A stretch of DNA of 64,000 nt, taken from NCBI RefSeq assembly GCF_947488185.1, contig NZ_CANKYM010000004.1:310001-374000 (forward strand), given 5' to 3'. Positions 42,186 through 51,685 of this stretch are shown one piece after another (position 1 is the stretch's first letter; each line of letters opens with the position of its first letter). Below the pieces are notes generated by a model, which was not told the origin of the DNA, did not search any database, and worked only from the letters and a program-made list of their open reading frames with translations. This stretch comes from an uncultured Roseobacter sp. (GTDB lineage Bacteria; Pseudomonadota; Alphaproteobacteria; Rhodobacterales; Rhodobacteraceae). A program made the position numbers and the translations under genes.

Positions 42186-43429
42186 TTCGTTGGCCCCATC
42201 ATCGCGCGCAGGCGGCGGGACAGTTGAGTGATCCCCGGGGCCATGCGGAACTCCGTGATCAGACGGGTGTAGGCGGCATCCGCCATATGCGCCGCTGCAG
42301 CAGGATCGTTTGCAAGCATTTCGATGGCGTGGGAAAGGCTGGCGGGGGCATCATCGCTCAGCACGCCATGCACGCCGGTGTCGATGAATTCCGGAATGGC
42401 TGAAACCGGCGTTGAAAGGATAGCAAGCTTCTGGCTGGCGGCTTCCATCAATACATTGGGCAGGCCATCGCGGTCACCGTCTTCGGCAACCCGACTTGGC
42501 AACACAAAGAGATCTGCAGCACGCATCGTCTCGATCACTTCGGGCTGGTCGCAAGGGCCGCGCCACGTGATCCTCTCCGCCACGCCCTTGGCCTGCGCCA
42601 TGACCTTCAGGTCTTTTCCCAGCGCGCCGCCGCCGATATGGGTCCAATGCCAGTCGAGGGTGTGGGGCAGGAGCGCCAAGGCATCGATCAGGCGATCAAA
42701 ACCCTTCTTTTCGACCAGCCGACCAACGGACATCAAATGCAAGGGTGCCATTGGGTTCCGCATGTCCCGTTCAGGCGGTGCCGGGAACCGCGCCAGATCA
42801 AGCCCGTGGTAGACCAGATCCACCCGGTCAGGCCGATCAGCCAGGGATTGCAGATGCGCTGCACCAAACCCGGTGCAGGTGGCACCAAAGGTGGCACCAT
42901 GGCTGTCGGGGTGCAGCTTTTCACGGAGTTCCCATTCCGGCGAAGTCCAGATGTCCTTGGCATGTGCCGAAAAGGACCAGGGCAGCCCGCGCAGGATGGC
43001 AGTGTAGCGCGCAACCGAAGAGGGGGTGTGCAGGAAGTGCGCGTAAAGACCCAGGCTGCCCGGCGGCAGTTCCCGTGCGAGAACGCAGGCTTGTCCAAAG
43101 CGGCGCAGGCGGTTTGGTGTCCGGTCACGCGCATAATCTGCGCGGAAGACCCGCCATGCAGCGGCAAACCCCGGACGGCGCAACGCGCTCAGAACACCGC
43201 GCAAAACCCGCAGCGGTTCGTCCTTGAGGTATTCCGGCAGGTAGTGCACCCGGGCGCGCAACCGGTCGTGCAGCGGATGTGTCTTGGAGTCTGTAGGGTG
43301 TCGCAGCGACCAGATCTCGAAGTCGATCCCGGCCTCTTCGAGCGCCACAAGCTCCTGTGCAATGAAGGTTTCAGACAGCCGTGGCCACCCTTTTACCACC
43401 ACCGCCAACCGGCCCCGCCTTGGTGTCAT
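42182..43429 (-). CDS. family 4 glycosyltransferase (second)
   Basis: 415 residues from ATG 43429, which overlaps the stop of the first operon gene (ATGA); the frame up to 43630 would overlap by 200 nt. Opening AVVVKGWPRLSETFIAQELVALEEAGIDFEIWSLRHP is typical of colanic-acid-type GT4 enzymes (the WPxLSETF motif, WcaL/GumH-like). Donor motifs MSVGRLVEKKGFDRLIDAL, HIGGGALGKDL and VLPSRVAEDGDRDGLPNVLMEAASQ are clear. Confidence 0.87.
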   Translation of the reverse strand: MTPRRGRLAVVVKGWPRLSETFIAQELVALEEAGIDFEIWSLRHPTDSKTHPLHDRLRARVHYLPEYLKDEPLRVLRGVLSALRRPGFAAAWRVFRADYARDRTPNRLRRFGQACVLARELPPGSLGLYAHFLHTPSSVARYTAILRGLPWSFSAHAKDIWTSPEWELREKLHPDSHGATFGATCTGFGAAHLQSLADRPDRVDLVYHGLDLARFPAPPERDMRNPMAPLHLMSVGRLVEKKGFDRLIDALALLPHTLDWHWTHIGGGALGKDLKVMAQAKGVAERITWRGPCDQPEVIETMRAADLFVLPSRVAEDGDRDGLPNVLMEAASQKLAILSTPVSAIPEFIDTGVHGVLSDDAPASLSHAIEMLANDPAAAAHMADAAYTRLITEFRMAPGITQLSRRLRAMMGPTK

Positions 43430-44658
43430 TTCTCGGCCATCAGAGCGGCTGCGCGGGCCACGACCACATCCAGCCCGTCCAACAATCCATTGGCCCCGGC
43501 TTGTGACGGTTTCTTCTGCGTTGGCAACGCGCGGATGAAATCGACCATCGTTTGCGGGGTCATGCCGTCCCGGTCCTCGTCCAGCATGCGCACAAGACCC
43601 AGCTCCTCGGCGCGCGATGCGCGGATCCACTGTTCCAGCCGGGGAATGGTACGCGGCACGATCACTGCGCGTTTGTCAAAGGACAACACCTCGCAGAAGG
43701 TGTTGTACCCGCCCATGCAGACGACACCCTCGGCCCCGGCGAAAAGCGACTCGATACGCGATTCAAAGCCGACGGCGGTCACGCGCCCGTTGAGTTTGGC
43801 GACCCGCGCTTCGAAGCCTTCGCGGGTTTCGCCGGACAGAAATGGGCCGTACACAAGAACGGCATTAGGTTGCAGAGTTGGATCAAGCTCGTAGGCTTCC
43901 AGAACGAGATCGACCATCGTCTGTCCGTCACCGCCACCACCTGGGGTGATCAGCACATAGGGCGTATCCGGCGTGTCAGCGACATCCGTGACCTCGCGGC
44001 GCAGGTACCCGGTCCAATGAATCCGCGCGCGGGTTTCTTGCGATAGGGGTAAGCCTTGTGTCGGGTCGTAGATGGAGCGGGGGCCATAGACCCAGATCTG
44101 GTCATAGAACCGCTCCGTCGCGATCGTCGCTCCTTTGCGCTTCCATTCCGCGGCCAGAACCGTGGGTTCATCCAAGACGTCACGCAGCCCAAGCACGCAG
44201 CGCGTTGTTCCGCGGTCAGACAGCCATTCAAGGGTGGGCAGCAGCTCGCCGCGAAACCCTGTAGGTTCCTTATCGACGATCAGCAGGTCGGGCTCGTATT
44301 GCTCCACTGCCGTCTGGATCAACCCGGACCGCAGGCTGGTGGTCTGGTCGATGTCCAGCCCGAGTGTCTGGCTGATATATGTGCCATCAGGCAGTTTTGT
44401 GACGCCGGGCAGGCGCACGTGGTCGACCTTTTCGGGGAATGTAAAGCGTCCGGCAACGGGTGATCCCGTGAGGATGATGGCGGAGGCATTGGGGTTGTAG
44501 GCGGTAAGGGCAGAGGCCAACGCGCGCGACCGCCGCAGATGACCGAGGCCAAAGGTGTCGTGACTGTAGAGCATCACCCGTTGGGGTGGTTCCTGCTCCG
44601 CACCCTCAGGCTTGGGCGCTGAGTCGTCCGCAGTGCCCATGGCGTTCAGGACATTCAT
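43426..44658 (-). CDS. MurG-like glycosyltransferase, first gene of the glycan operon
   Basis: 410 residues from ATG 44658 (MNVLNAMG). GT-B fold with VMLYSHDTFGLGHLRRSRALASAL (GxGH loop) and GGGGDGQTMVDLVLEAYEL plus CMGGYNTFCEVLSFDKRAVIVPRTIPRLEQWIRA (donor site) as in MurG-like enzymes. It opens a seven-gene minus-strand unit with ATGA or small overlaps throughout. The 277-bp region between this start and mscS probably holds the operon promoter. Confidence 0.82.
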   Translation of the reverse strand: MNVLNAMGTADDSAPKPEGAEQEPPQRVMLYSHDTFGLGHLRRSRALASALTAYNPNASAIILTGSPVAGRFTFPEKVDHVRLPGVTKLPDGTYISQTLGLDIDQTTSLRSGLIQTAVEQYEPDLLIVDKEPTGFRGELLPTLEWLSDRGTTRCVLGLRDVLDEPTVLAAEWKRKGATIATERFYDQIWVYGPRSIYDPTQGLPLSQETRARIHWTGYLRREVTDVADTPDTPYVLITPGGGGDGQTMVDLVLEAYELDPTLQPNAVLVYGPFLSGETREGFEARVAKLNGRVTAVGFESRIESLFAGAEGVVCMGGYNTFCEVLSFDKRAVIVPRTIPRLEQWIRASRAEELGLVRMLDEDRDGMTPQTMVDFIRALPTQKKPSQAGANGLLDGLDVVVARAAALMAEK

Positions 44659-44935
44659 GTGGCGCACCCTTGCGGAACACGCCACATCAGCGCGCCGTTT
44701 AGAAGGTTGGGTGCCTGCGTATCACCGGCCGCGGTGAACAGAGGGAGTGTCAGCCGCATCGGCCAGTCCTTGCGTCTTTGCTGGGGCGTTGCCCACGGTC
44801 TTTCCCTCTTTGGCATAAAAGTTATTCAGGTGCAAAACACGACTGATCGCCAGAGTTTGCGATGATGTGCAATTGCAATGGTCCTTCGCCTCCCCTACCG
44901 TCCATTCCCAATTGTTAACGTTTCAGGCCGTTTTT

Positions 44936-47290
44936 ATGCGCGTTTCAGATTTCCTGTCCTTGGTTTGCTGTTTTTTGCTGGCAACAGCGCTCTTTATCTC
45001 TCCGCTGCATGCGCAGGGTGTCGGATCCTTGTTCAGCGCCGGTTCTGACGCGGCTGCCGAAAGCAGCGATCAGATATCGGAAATCATGAAGCAGGCAGCC
45101 GAGAATGGCGTCGGCGTGGTGGTCATAGACAGCGATGGGCAGGTCTTGACCACGCCCACACCTGAGGCGGTGCCGGATGCCGAAAGCTCCGAGGGCTCCA
45201 ACCTGATGAAAGCGCAGGATGCGCTTGTTGATTTCCGCGCAGCACTGGTAGAGCGGGTGCTCGACCTGCCGAATGCCTTCAACGAAGTGCTCTATATCCT
45301 GCGCGCCACCAGCCCGGATGGCACGATCTGGGCCTTTACCAAGGCGTTGCTGGTCTCTCTTTTGCTGTTTGCCATCGGGATGGTGTTTGAAAGCCAGGTC
45401 TACGGCAAGCGGATCGTGAAGAACTTCGTGGTCTCCCGCATTCGTGAAAAGCCGGTGGGGTATTCGGAAAAGATGCCCTTCCTCGTCTTCCGCTTTTTCA
45501 TGGGCGTGATCGGCATTCTCGTCTCCATGCTGGTCGCCTACATCCTTGGCGCGCTCATCTTTGGCCCGCTCGAAGACAAGGCGATGCAGTTCACCGTCAG
45601 CGTGATCAACACCGGGTACTTTGTCTGTCGTCTGGTGGCGAACCTCTGGCGTATGGTCCTGTCGCCCTACCTGGAGCAATACCGCATTCCGGTGATGTCC
45701 ACGCGGGATGCCAAGCGGCTCTATTTCTGGCTCTGGGTGTTGGCGACGGTGGATGTCACCGCGATCCTCTTCGGCGTCTGGATTGGTGAGCTGGGGCTGA
45801 ACTACGACGTCTACGCCTTCCTGTCATCGATGATGTCGGCGTTTGTCGTGCTGCTCAACATCCTCATGGTTCTGGTCAACCGCCAGGCCATTTCCAAGGC
45901 GATGCGCAATGGCACACCGGTGGACGAGTTGAGCTGGACCATCAAACTGCTCACCAAGATCTGGGCGCCTGTGGTAGTCTTCTACGTGATCTTCGCCTGG
46001 TTCGAACTGACCTATGATCTGGTGCTGGGCAACCCCTCGTCGATCCCGCTGATCGGCGGTGCCTACATGATCCTGATGTCGATAATCGTGGTCTACGGCG
46101 TAATCAACTACTTGATTGAGCGCAGTTTTCAGCGCGCCCGCGCCCTGCGGGAGTTGAACGAGGCGCAGGTAGAAGACAATCTGACGCCCGAGGAAACCGC
46201 GGAACTTGAAGAAGAAGTACGCCAACTGCGCCCGCGCCACGCACTGAACTCATTCGAGGCGCTCGCGCGCCGTGTCGCGGGGATTCTGGCCTTTGTCGCG
46301 GGTGTCTACGCGTTCTTCTACATCTGGGACAACAATTCTGCCGAGATGGTCGAGAGCGCCGCGACGCAGCTGCTCGACATCATGGTGATTATCTTCATCG
46401 GGTACATTGTCTATCACGCCTTCCGCATCTGGATCGACAACAAGATCCTGGAGGAGCAGGGTGACGTGAGCGAGGAGGACCTGGGCGGCGATGGCGGTGG
46501 CACAGGTGCCAGCCGGTTGGCGACATTGCTGCCCCTCTTTCGCAACTTCATCCTGATCGTTGTTCTGGTCACCATTGGGCTGATCATCCTGCTGGAAATG
46601 GGCGTCAATGTCGGCCCGCTTTTTGCGGGGGCCGGTGTGGTGGGCGTCGCCGTTGGTTTTGGCTCTCAGGCACTGGTGCGGGATATCTTCTCGGGCGGGT
46701 TTTTCCTGTTCGACGATGCGTTTCGCAAGGGCGAATACCTCGACGTGGGCGGCGTGAAGGGTACGGTGGAAAAGATCTCCGTGCGGTCCTTCCAGCTGCG
46801 CCACCACCTCGGCGCGCTGCACACCATTCCCTTCGGTGAAATACAGGTGATGACCAACTATTCGCGCGACTGGGTGATCATGAAACTGCCGCTGCGCGTG
46901 ACCTATGACACGGATGTGGAGAAGGTGCGCAAGTTGATCAAGAAACTGGGTATCGAACTGTTGGATGATCCGGTGATCGGTGAGAATTTCATCCAGCCGC
47001 TGAAATCGCAGGGCGTGATCGAGATGCAGGATTCCGCGATGATCATTCGCGTGAAATTCATGACCAAGCCGGGCGATCAATGGTTGGTGCGCAAGAAGGT
47101 CTATGAAGAAATCCGCGCGCTCTTCGAGCGTGAGGGGGTCAAGTTCGCACATAAGGAAGTGACCGTGCGCCTGGCCGACGGCAAGGTCGAAGAGCTCTCT
47201 GAGGAAGACAAGAAGGCCGTCACCGCAGCAGCGCAGGCGCAGATCGAAGAAGAGCTGCTCGATGGCGACGACGGCGGGGACGACAGGTAG
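44936..47290 (+). CDS. large MscS-family mechanosensitive channel
   Basis: 784 residues from ATG 44936, which gives a signal peptide (SLVCCFLLATALFISPLHAQ); a GTG at 44867 would spoil it. A long periplasmic N-terminus, then many membrane helices (about 110-530), and the MscS core near residues 545-700: GVNVGPLFAGAGVVGVAVGFGSQALVRDIFSGGFFLFDDAFRKGEYLDVGG includes the Gly/Ala-rich pore helix TM3 and the start of the beta domain. The C-terminus is acidic. Such large homologues (MscM/YbdG/YjeP-like) relieve hypo-osmotic stress. Confidence 0.88.
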   Translation: MRVSDFLSLVCCFLLATALFISPLHAQGVGSLFSAGSDAAAESSDQISEIMKQAAENGVGVVVIDSDGQVLTTPTPEAVPDAESSEGSNLMKAQDALVDFRAALVERVLDLPNAFNEVLYILRATSPDGTIWAFTKALLVSLLLFAIGMVFESQVYGKRIVKNFVVSRIREKPVGYSEKMPFLVFRFFMGVIGILVSMLVAYILGALIFGPLEDKAMQFTVSVINTGYFVCRLVANLWRMVLSPYLEQYRIPVMSTRDAKRLYFWLWVLATVDVTAILFGVWIGELGLNYDVYAFLSSMMSAFVVLLNILMVLVNRQAISKAMRNGTPVDELSWTIKLLTKIWAPVVVFYVIFAWFELTYDLVLGNPSSIPLIGGAYMILMSIIVVYGVINYLIERSFQRARALRELNEAQVEDNLTPEETAELEEEVRQLRPRHALNSFEALARRVAGILAFVAGVYAFFYIWDNNSAEMVESAATQLLDIMVIIFIGYIVYHAFRIWIDNKILEEQGDVSEEDLGGDGGGTGASRLATLLPLFRNFILIVVLVTIGLIILLEMGVNVGPLFAGAGVVGVAVGFGSQALVRDIFSGGFFLFDDAFRKGEYLDVGGVKGTVEKISVRSFQLRHHLGALHTIPFGEIQVMTNYSRDWVIMKLPLRVTYDTDVEKVRKLIKKLGIELLDDPVIGENFIQPLKSQGVIEMQDSAMIIRVKFMTKPGDQWLVRKKVYEEIRALFEREGVKFAHKEVTVRLADGKVEELSEEDKKAVTAAAQAQIEEELLDGDDGGDDR

Positions 47291-47356
47291 CACTGTGGCG
47301 CCGGTATAGATCACCAATCTGCGTTGCGGCCCCTTTCTTGGCAATGAAGAGCGTCA

Positions 47357-47650
47357 TCAGGGACGTTGTTTTAGTTTGCCTGCGATGGCGTCGGGTGCTG
47401 CGCGTATGCACACACACAAACCGGACCGTCCAACCTGTCCCCGCCAGTTATCGATCTGGGCGCGGGCCTTTTCCATGCTGCGGGTATGTTGCACCAGCGC
47501 CCGACCATCTGAGGTCAGCGTGTAACCGTCGGATCTATGCAGGAAGAGCCGCCGCCCGAGATCGGCCTCAAAGGCCTTCATCCGGCGGCTGAGGGTCGCC
47601 GCGCTGACGCCCAGGGTCTCGGCAGCGCGCCCAGTTATTTCCGGCGTCCG
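47357..47650 (-). pseudogene. LysR-family regulator remnant
   Basis: On the minus strand: EITGRAAETLGVSAATLSRRMKAFEADLGRRLFLHRSDGYTLTSDGRALVQHTRSME, an unmistakable LysR winged helix. The first about 20 residues of the HTH are lost into non-similar sequence and the frame ends after about 95 residues, so the whole effector-binding domain is missing. A degraded copy, not a working regulator. The rest of the gap 47291-47827 holds no further gene I can support. Confidence 0.6.
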
Positions 47651-47827
47651 CTGGCAGCGCTGTGCCGCATTAGCCTGCGCGTGCCATTGGTAAGGGCGCG
47701 CTTGGTTCGGTGATCCGCTGTGAGACGGTTGCGCCTGATCCATACTGACAGCACATCCTGCCCGCCGTTCCGTCCGGCGCTGACGAGGTTGCGCAGGCAT
47801 ATGATGTCTTTAGCAAAAGCAGGGCTG

Positions 47828-48634
47828 CTAGGAAGCCGACCGCCGCAAACTGTCAAACCAGCGCCGGGTCTTTTCGTCCGCAGGAAGCAGGGTTTCGATG
47901 CGCAGATCGTCCAGTGTTGCGTCCATGCTCATCCCGATGGTGGCAATAAGCGAAAACAGGCGCAGTTCTGCGCCGTCGATTAGAAACTCTACCGTAACAA
48001 CAGGCGCGAGGTGTTCTCGCGGCTGGTCCGCAATGGCATCCGCTACGCCGGGCAATGATTTCAACTGATCCAGAAGCCGTCTACCATCTGCGTCATGCGG
48101 GCGCCGGGTAACCTCCAGATCGACCAGTCGAAACAGGGCTCGGGTGACTTCGGCCCAGTTGGTGATGGTATCGCGCAGCGGACCCGGCGACATCAGGTCC
48201 AGCAGCAGATTGGGTTGTCCGGTGCCTCCTGCACGGGCAAAGAAAACCTGGGCGCTTTTGTTGGCCTTCTGCAGGGTCCAGATGCGGTCAATTGCAACGG
48301 CGGGAAACGGATCGTGGCCTGCAAGAACGTGATCGATGGAAGCATGCACCGCGGCCCGGACATCCGCACTCCAGTTGGCATCTGCGGCCTGGGGCGCAAA
48401 CCCTGCGGAGACCAGCATCACATCATGTTCAGCCGCGGGCATTTGCAGGGCTTCACAGATCTGGCGCACGGCATAGCGGCTGGGCTGCGATCTGCCGGTC
48501 TCCAGAAAGCTGATGTGCCGTTGCGACAGCCCGGCATCCATAGCGAGGTCAAGCTGGCTGAGGCGTCGCCTGTTGCGCCACGACCTGAGCAAGGATCCAA
48601 AGGCGCCCTGCGGTCTGTTTATCGTGATGTCCAT
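47828..48634 (-). CDS. XRE-family regulator with MmyB-like ligand domain
   Basis: 268 residues. N-terminal HTH: FGSLLRSWRNRRRLSQLDLAMDAGLSQRHISFLETGRSQPSRYAVRQICEALQMP. The C-terminal domain resembles MmyB/PAS-like ligand domains (FPAVAIDRIWTLQKANKSAQVFFARAGG, DLEVTRRPHDADGRRLLDQLKSLPG, VTVEFLIDGAELRLFSLIATIGMSMDATLDDLRIETLLPADEKT). Divergent from the SRPBCC membrane protein gene, 111 nt away, which is its likely target. Confidence 0.88.
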   Translation of the reverse strand: MDITINRPQGAFGSLLRSWRNRRRLSQLDLAMDAGLSQRHISFLETGRSQPSRYAVRQICEALQMPAAEHDVMLVSAGFAPQAADANWSADVRAAVHASIDHVLAGHDPFPAVAIDRIWTLQKANKSAQVFFARAGGTGQPNLLLDLMSPGPLRDTITNWAEVTRALFRLVDLEVTRRPHDADGRRLLDQLKSLPGVADAIADQPREHLAPVVTVEFLIDGAELRLFSLIATIGMSMDATLDDLRIETLLPADEKTRRWFDSLRRSAS

Positions 48635-48745
48635 GCCCCGTTATCGCATCCAAAAATCCGTCGATCCATTACATTCAAGGTAATTGAGACGGCGCGCTAT
48701 TGATGGGAGCCCTGTCGGCGACATTCAATTCCTGAAGGAAACGCC

Positions 48746-49636
48746 ATGACACACTCAGCAACCGCGCGCCTGTTTTTGAAACTCAACAGCCAGTATTCGG
48801 CGCTCTGCGGGCTTGTTCTGCTTGCTGCCGCAGGGGCTCTTTCGCCGATGATCTTTGCCCAGCCTGCAGACTGGGTCCCGGGTGCCCTACGCCTATTGGG
48901 GGGTGGGCTGCTCGGGTTCGCGGCACTCCTTTATGTCCTGGCGAAGAACCGGTTTGTCAGCAGGGCGTCGGTCCATGAAATCGTCCTGTTGGACGTTTTG
49001 TGGGTCATCGCCAGTATCGTCACCGTTGCATTCTTTGGCCCCCTCCTGACAACCACGGGCATTTCACTGGTCACCATTGTCGCCATGGTCGTTGCGTTTT
49101 TTGCCATTGCGCAATTTGCCGGGGCGGCGAAACTCGTAAAACCCCGTCCCGTGGCGGATGTCAGTTCCAGGAACGGCGACCTCATCGCCACGGTCAAGCG
49201 GGAGGTGAAGGCGCCAACCGAAACCGTCTGGGAGGTTATGACCGATCATCCGGCCTATGCGGACGTGGCCAGCAACATCACAAAGGTCGAGGTGTTGTCC
49301 GGTGAGGGGATCGGCATGACACGACGGTGCCACGGGCCAAAAGGCGAGAGTTGGGAAGAGACATGTGACCTTTTCGTGCCGGGTCGCGCCTTTGGCTTCC
49401 GCATCCACACCGAGGCCGAAGACTATCCCTATCCCCTCTCGGCATTGTCCGGCAAATGGCTGGTGAAACCCGTCGAAGACAGCTCGGAATTCAGCATCGA
49501 GATCATTGCAAAGCCAAAGGGCAACGCCCTGGCCAGATGGGTGTTCACCATGATCGCTAAACAACAGTTCAAAGCTGTTCTGATCGATCTGGCGGACGCC
49601 TGGGCGACGCGCATGGAGCGTGAGGCGCAGGGATAG
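48746..49636 (+). CDS. membrane protein with C-terminal SRPBCC domain
   Basis: 296 residues: four membrane helices in the first about 130 residues (LVLLAAAGALSPMIF, LRLLGGGLLGFAALLYVLA, LLDVLWVIASIVTVAFF, LVTIVAMVVAFFAIAQF), then a cytosolic SRPBCC lipid-binding domain (IATVKREVKAPTETVWEVMTDHPAYADVASNITKVEVLSGEGIGMTRRCHGPKGESWEETC). The fusion is not common to me. The divergent XRE regulator may control it. Ligand and role unknown. Confidence 0.75.
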   Translation: MTHSATARLFLKLNSQYSALCGLVLLAAAGALSPMIFAQPADWVPGALRLLGGGLLGFAALLYVLAKNRFVSRASVHEIVLLDVLWVIASIVTVAFFGPLLTTTGISLVTIVAMVVAFFAIAQFAGAAKLVKPRPVADVSSRNGDLIATVKREVKAPTETVWEVMTDHPAYADVASNITKVEVLSGEGIGMTRRCHGPKGESWEETCDLFVPGRAFGFRIHTEAEDYPYPLSALSGKWLVKPVEDSSEFSIEIIAKPKGNALARWVFTMIAKQQFKAVLIDLADAWATRMEREAQG

Positions 49637-49789
49637 CTTCGACATTCGGGACACCGGGTGTCATCCAGCTTTTGCGCTTTTATGTGACGCCAACCGTCAC
49701 GCCCACAAAACGGTTTAGTCTGTCGGCAATGCGTGTTTAGAGGGGGCACCGAGTGGCGCCCTGAGGGGCGAGTGTGGCTGGAGGTCGGT

Positions 49790-50263
49790 TTGAACGACGA
49801 GATTACATTCGCGCGATTGACGCAGATCGACCCGCAAGAAATTGCGGCGCATATGTCTGACCGGCGGGTTGCGGAACACATGCCGTTGCTGACCTCCACG
49901 TGGGATGCCAAGGCTGCGCGTGAGTTCATTGCCAACAAGGAAGCGTATTGGGCGCGGGATGGGCTTGGGCATTGGGCCTTCCTGTCCGGCAACCGGTATG
50001 TTGGGTGGGGCGGCTTTCAGAAAGAGGGTGATGAATGGGACTACGGTCTGGTCTTGAAACCGGACGCCTTTGGGCTGGGGCTGCCCATCTCAAGAAGGGC
50101 GATGACCTTCGCCACTACGGATGAGCGCATCCCTTTCGTGACCTTTCTGCTGCCGCCGTCTCGCGAACACCTCGGCGGGCTTCGTCGATTGGGGGCCGTT
50201 TTCGTTGGCGAGATCGAATATGACGGTGAGCTATTTCGCAAGTACCGCCTGGAGACGTCCTGA
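49790..50263 (+). CDS. GNAT-family acetyltransferase
   Basis: 157 residues from TTG 49790, six bases after GGAGG; a GTG at 49733 adds 19 unlikely residues. RimJ/RimL-type GNAT: FARLTQIDPQEIAAHMSDRRVAEHMPLL, GHWAFLSGNRYVGWGGFQKEGDEWDYGLVLKPDAFGLGLPISRRAMTFA and a C-terminal LRRLGAVFVGEIEYDGELFRKYRLE. The acetyl-CoA loop (Q/R-x-x-G-x-G/A) is weak (FGLGLP). Substrate unknown. Confidence 0.75.
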   Translation: MNDEITFARLTQIDPQEIAAHMSDRRVAEHMPLLTSTWDAKAAREFIANKEAYWARDGLGHWAFLSGNRYVGWGGFQKEGDEWDYGLVLKPDAFGLGLPISRRAMTFATTDERIPFVTFLLPPSREHLGGLRRLGAVFVGEIEYDGELFRKYRLETS

Positions 50264-50363
50264 ACGCCAGTACAGACACCGGATACAGGATTCTGGTGCG
50301 CTCTGTTTGCTAGCCGACGGTCTCAAACGCGGACGGAACCCGTTTGTTCAGAAAACCTGTGCG

Positions 50364-51539
50364 CTAGGTCGCGACCTCCGCACCCGGTCGGCTGAACAGC
50401 AGCACGGCGCAGGCGAGGAGAGCAACGCCGGATGCGAGGCGCACGACGGTTTGAAAATCATAAGCTTGTGCCACAAGACCGACCACCGGTCCGGCCAGCA
50501 GGCCGCTGACCATGAGCGTGTTCCAGTACAGCGCCGTGGCACTGGCGGGGCGATCCCTGGCAAAGGACTGCACATAGCTGATGCCAAGGCTGGCATAGAA
50601 CCCGTAGTAGAGGCCTTCCAGTGCAGCGCCTGCCAGCATCTGCGGCAGGGATTGCACCGAGGCCAGCAACTGGATCGTCACCACGGCAAGACAGGCGGTC
50701 GCCAAGAGCGCGCGGCGTGTACCGAACCGGGCGATGATCATCGGCGTGCAGAAGATCGCGATGACTTCGACAAAGGTTTTGACGCTAAAGGCCACGCCGG
50801 GTGCGTAGCCCGGCAAGCCGACTTCCTGAACATAGAAAATCGGCAGCGCGGAGAAGGTCAGCGAGTGGGCTGATGACAGGCAAAAGATGAACATCGCGGC
50901 CAGCCAGAGACGACGCGATGCCCCCAAGGCGCTGCCTGTGTCTTCCGGTTTGGGCGTGGCTTTCGCCGTGATGTCGCGTGGTAGCGTGCTCCACCACAAG
51001 GCGATCCAGATCACAGACGTTCCCAGCGTGGCGACAAACACCGCCTGCACGGTCACAAGATCCGCGATGAGGAAGGTCGCCGCCGGGCCCAGCATCCAGG
51101 CGGTGGAGGCGGTCGCCCGCATATAGGCGTTGAAGCGGCTGCGCTCGATCTGGCGCCGCTCCGCGAGGCTGCCCCCGAGACTGAACATCGTGGAGACCGC
51201 GCTTGAGCTGATGCCAAAGCCAATGACGCCAAAGGTCAGCACCGTCCAGAGCGCCGGGGAGAGGGCAAGTGCGGAAGATGCCACCGCATATCCTAGGGCT
51301 GCCAGACCGACCAGTGGAAAGACCCGGTCACCCCGATCAATGCGGCGGGCGAATTGTCTGTTGGCGATCAACGTCAGGCTGATGGCGAGCACGGAATAGA
51401 CGCTGATGATCCAGGGCTCGTATCCCAGGCCTTCCACCAGAAAGAAGCCCATGAAGGGTATGATCATCGCACTGCACAGTGTGCCGCAGAACAGCAAGGT
51501 CAGAAAGGTGAGAAGCGCTTTGTATTTGGCATGCAACAT
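50364..51539 (-). CDS. MFS transporter (SetA/SET-type sugar efflux-like)
   Basis: 391 residues, 12 predicted helices. Family segments such as SAMIIPFMGFFLVEGLGYEPWIISVYSVLAISLTLIANRQFARRIDRGDRV (MFS motif A loop, with R-x-D-R-G-D/R) and VEGLYYGFYASLGISYVQSFARDRPASATALYW fit the SET family of sugar or drug efflux carriers. Stands alone at the right of a convergent pair with the acetyltransferase. Substrate not predictable. Confidence 0.83.
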   Translation of the reverse strand: MLHAKYKALLTFLTLLFCGTLCSAMIIPFMGFFLVEGLGYEPWIISVYSVLAISLTLIANRQFARRIDRGDRVFPLVGLAALGYAVASSALALSPALWTVLTFGVIGFGISSSAVSTMFSLGGSLAERRQIERSRFNAYMRATASTAWMLGPAATFLIADLVTVQAVFVATLGTSVIWIALWWSTLPRDITAKATPKPEDTGSALGASRRLWLAAMFIFCLSSAHSLTFSALPIFYVQEVGLPGYAPGVAFSVKTFVEVIAIFCTPMIIARFGTRRALLATACLAVVTIQLLASVQSLPQMLAGAALEGLYYGFYASLGISYVQSFARDRPASATALYWNTLMVSGLLAGPVVGLVAQAYDFQTVVRLASGVALLACAVLLFSRPGAEVAT

Positions 51540-51685
51540 GATCGGAAACCGGGCGTGCAGGGACCTAGACTACCTCACCAACCTGCGCGGGGAGTGCAAC
51601 GGCAGAATGGCGTGAAGGCGCAAAAAATCGCCAGGAATCGATTCCACTCCTCACAAAACGTAGCGGCCAAGCCTTGCGTAAGGTG

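Noticed and set aside
46250..47344. 364-codon minus-strand frame opposite mscS
   Set aside because: His/Asp-rich shadow text; sense strand codes a complete MscS domain.
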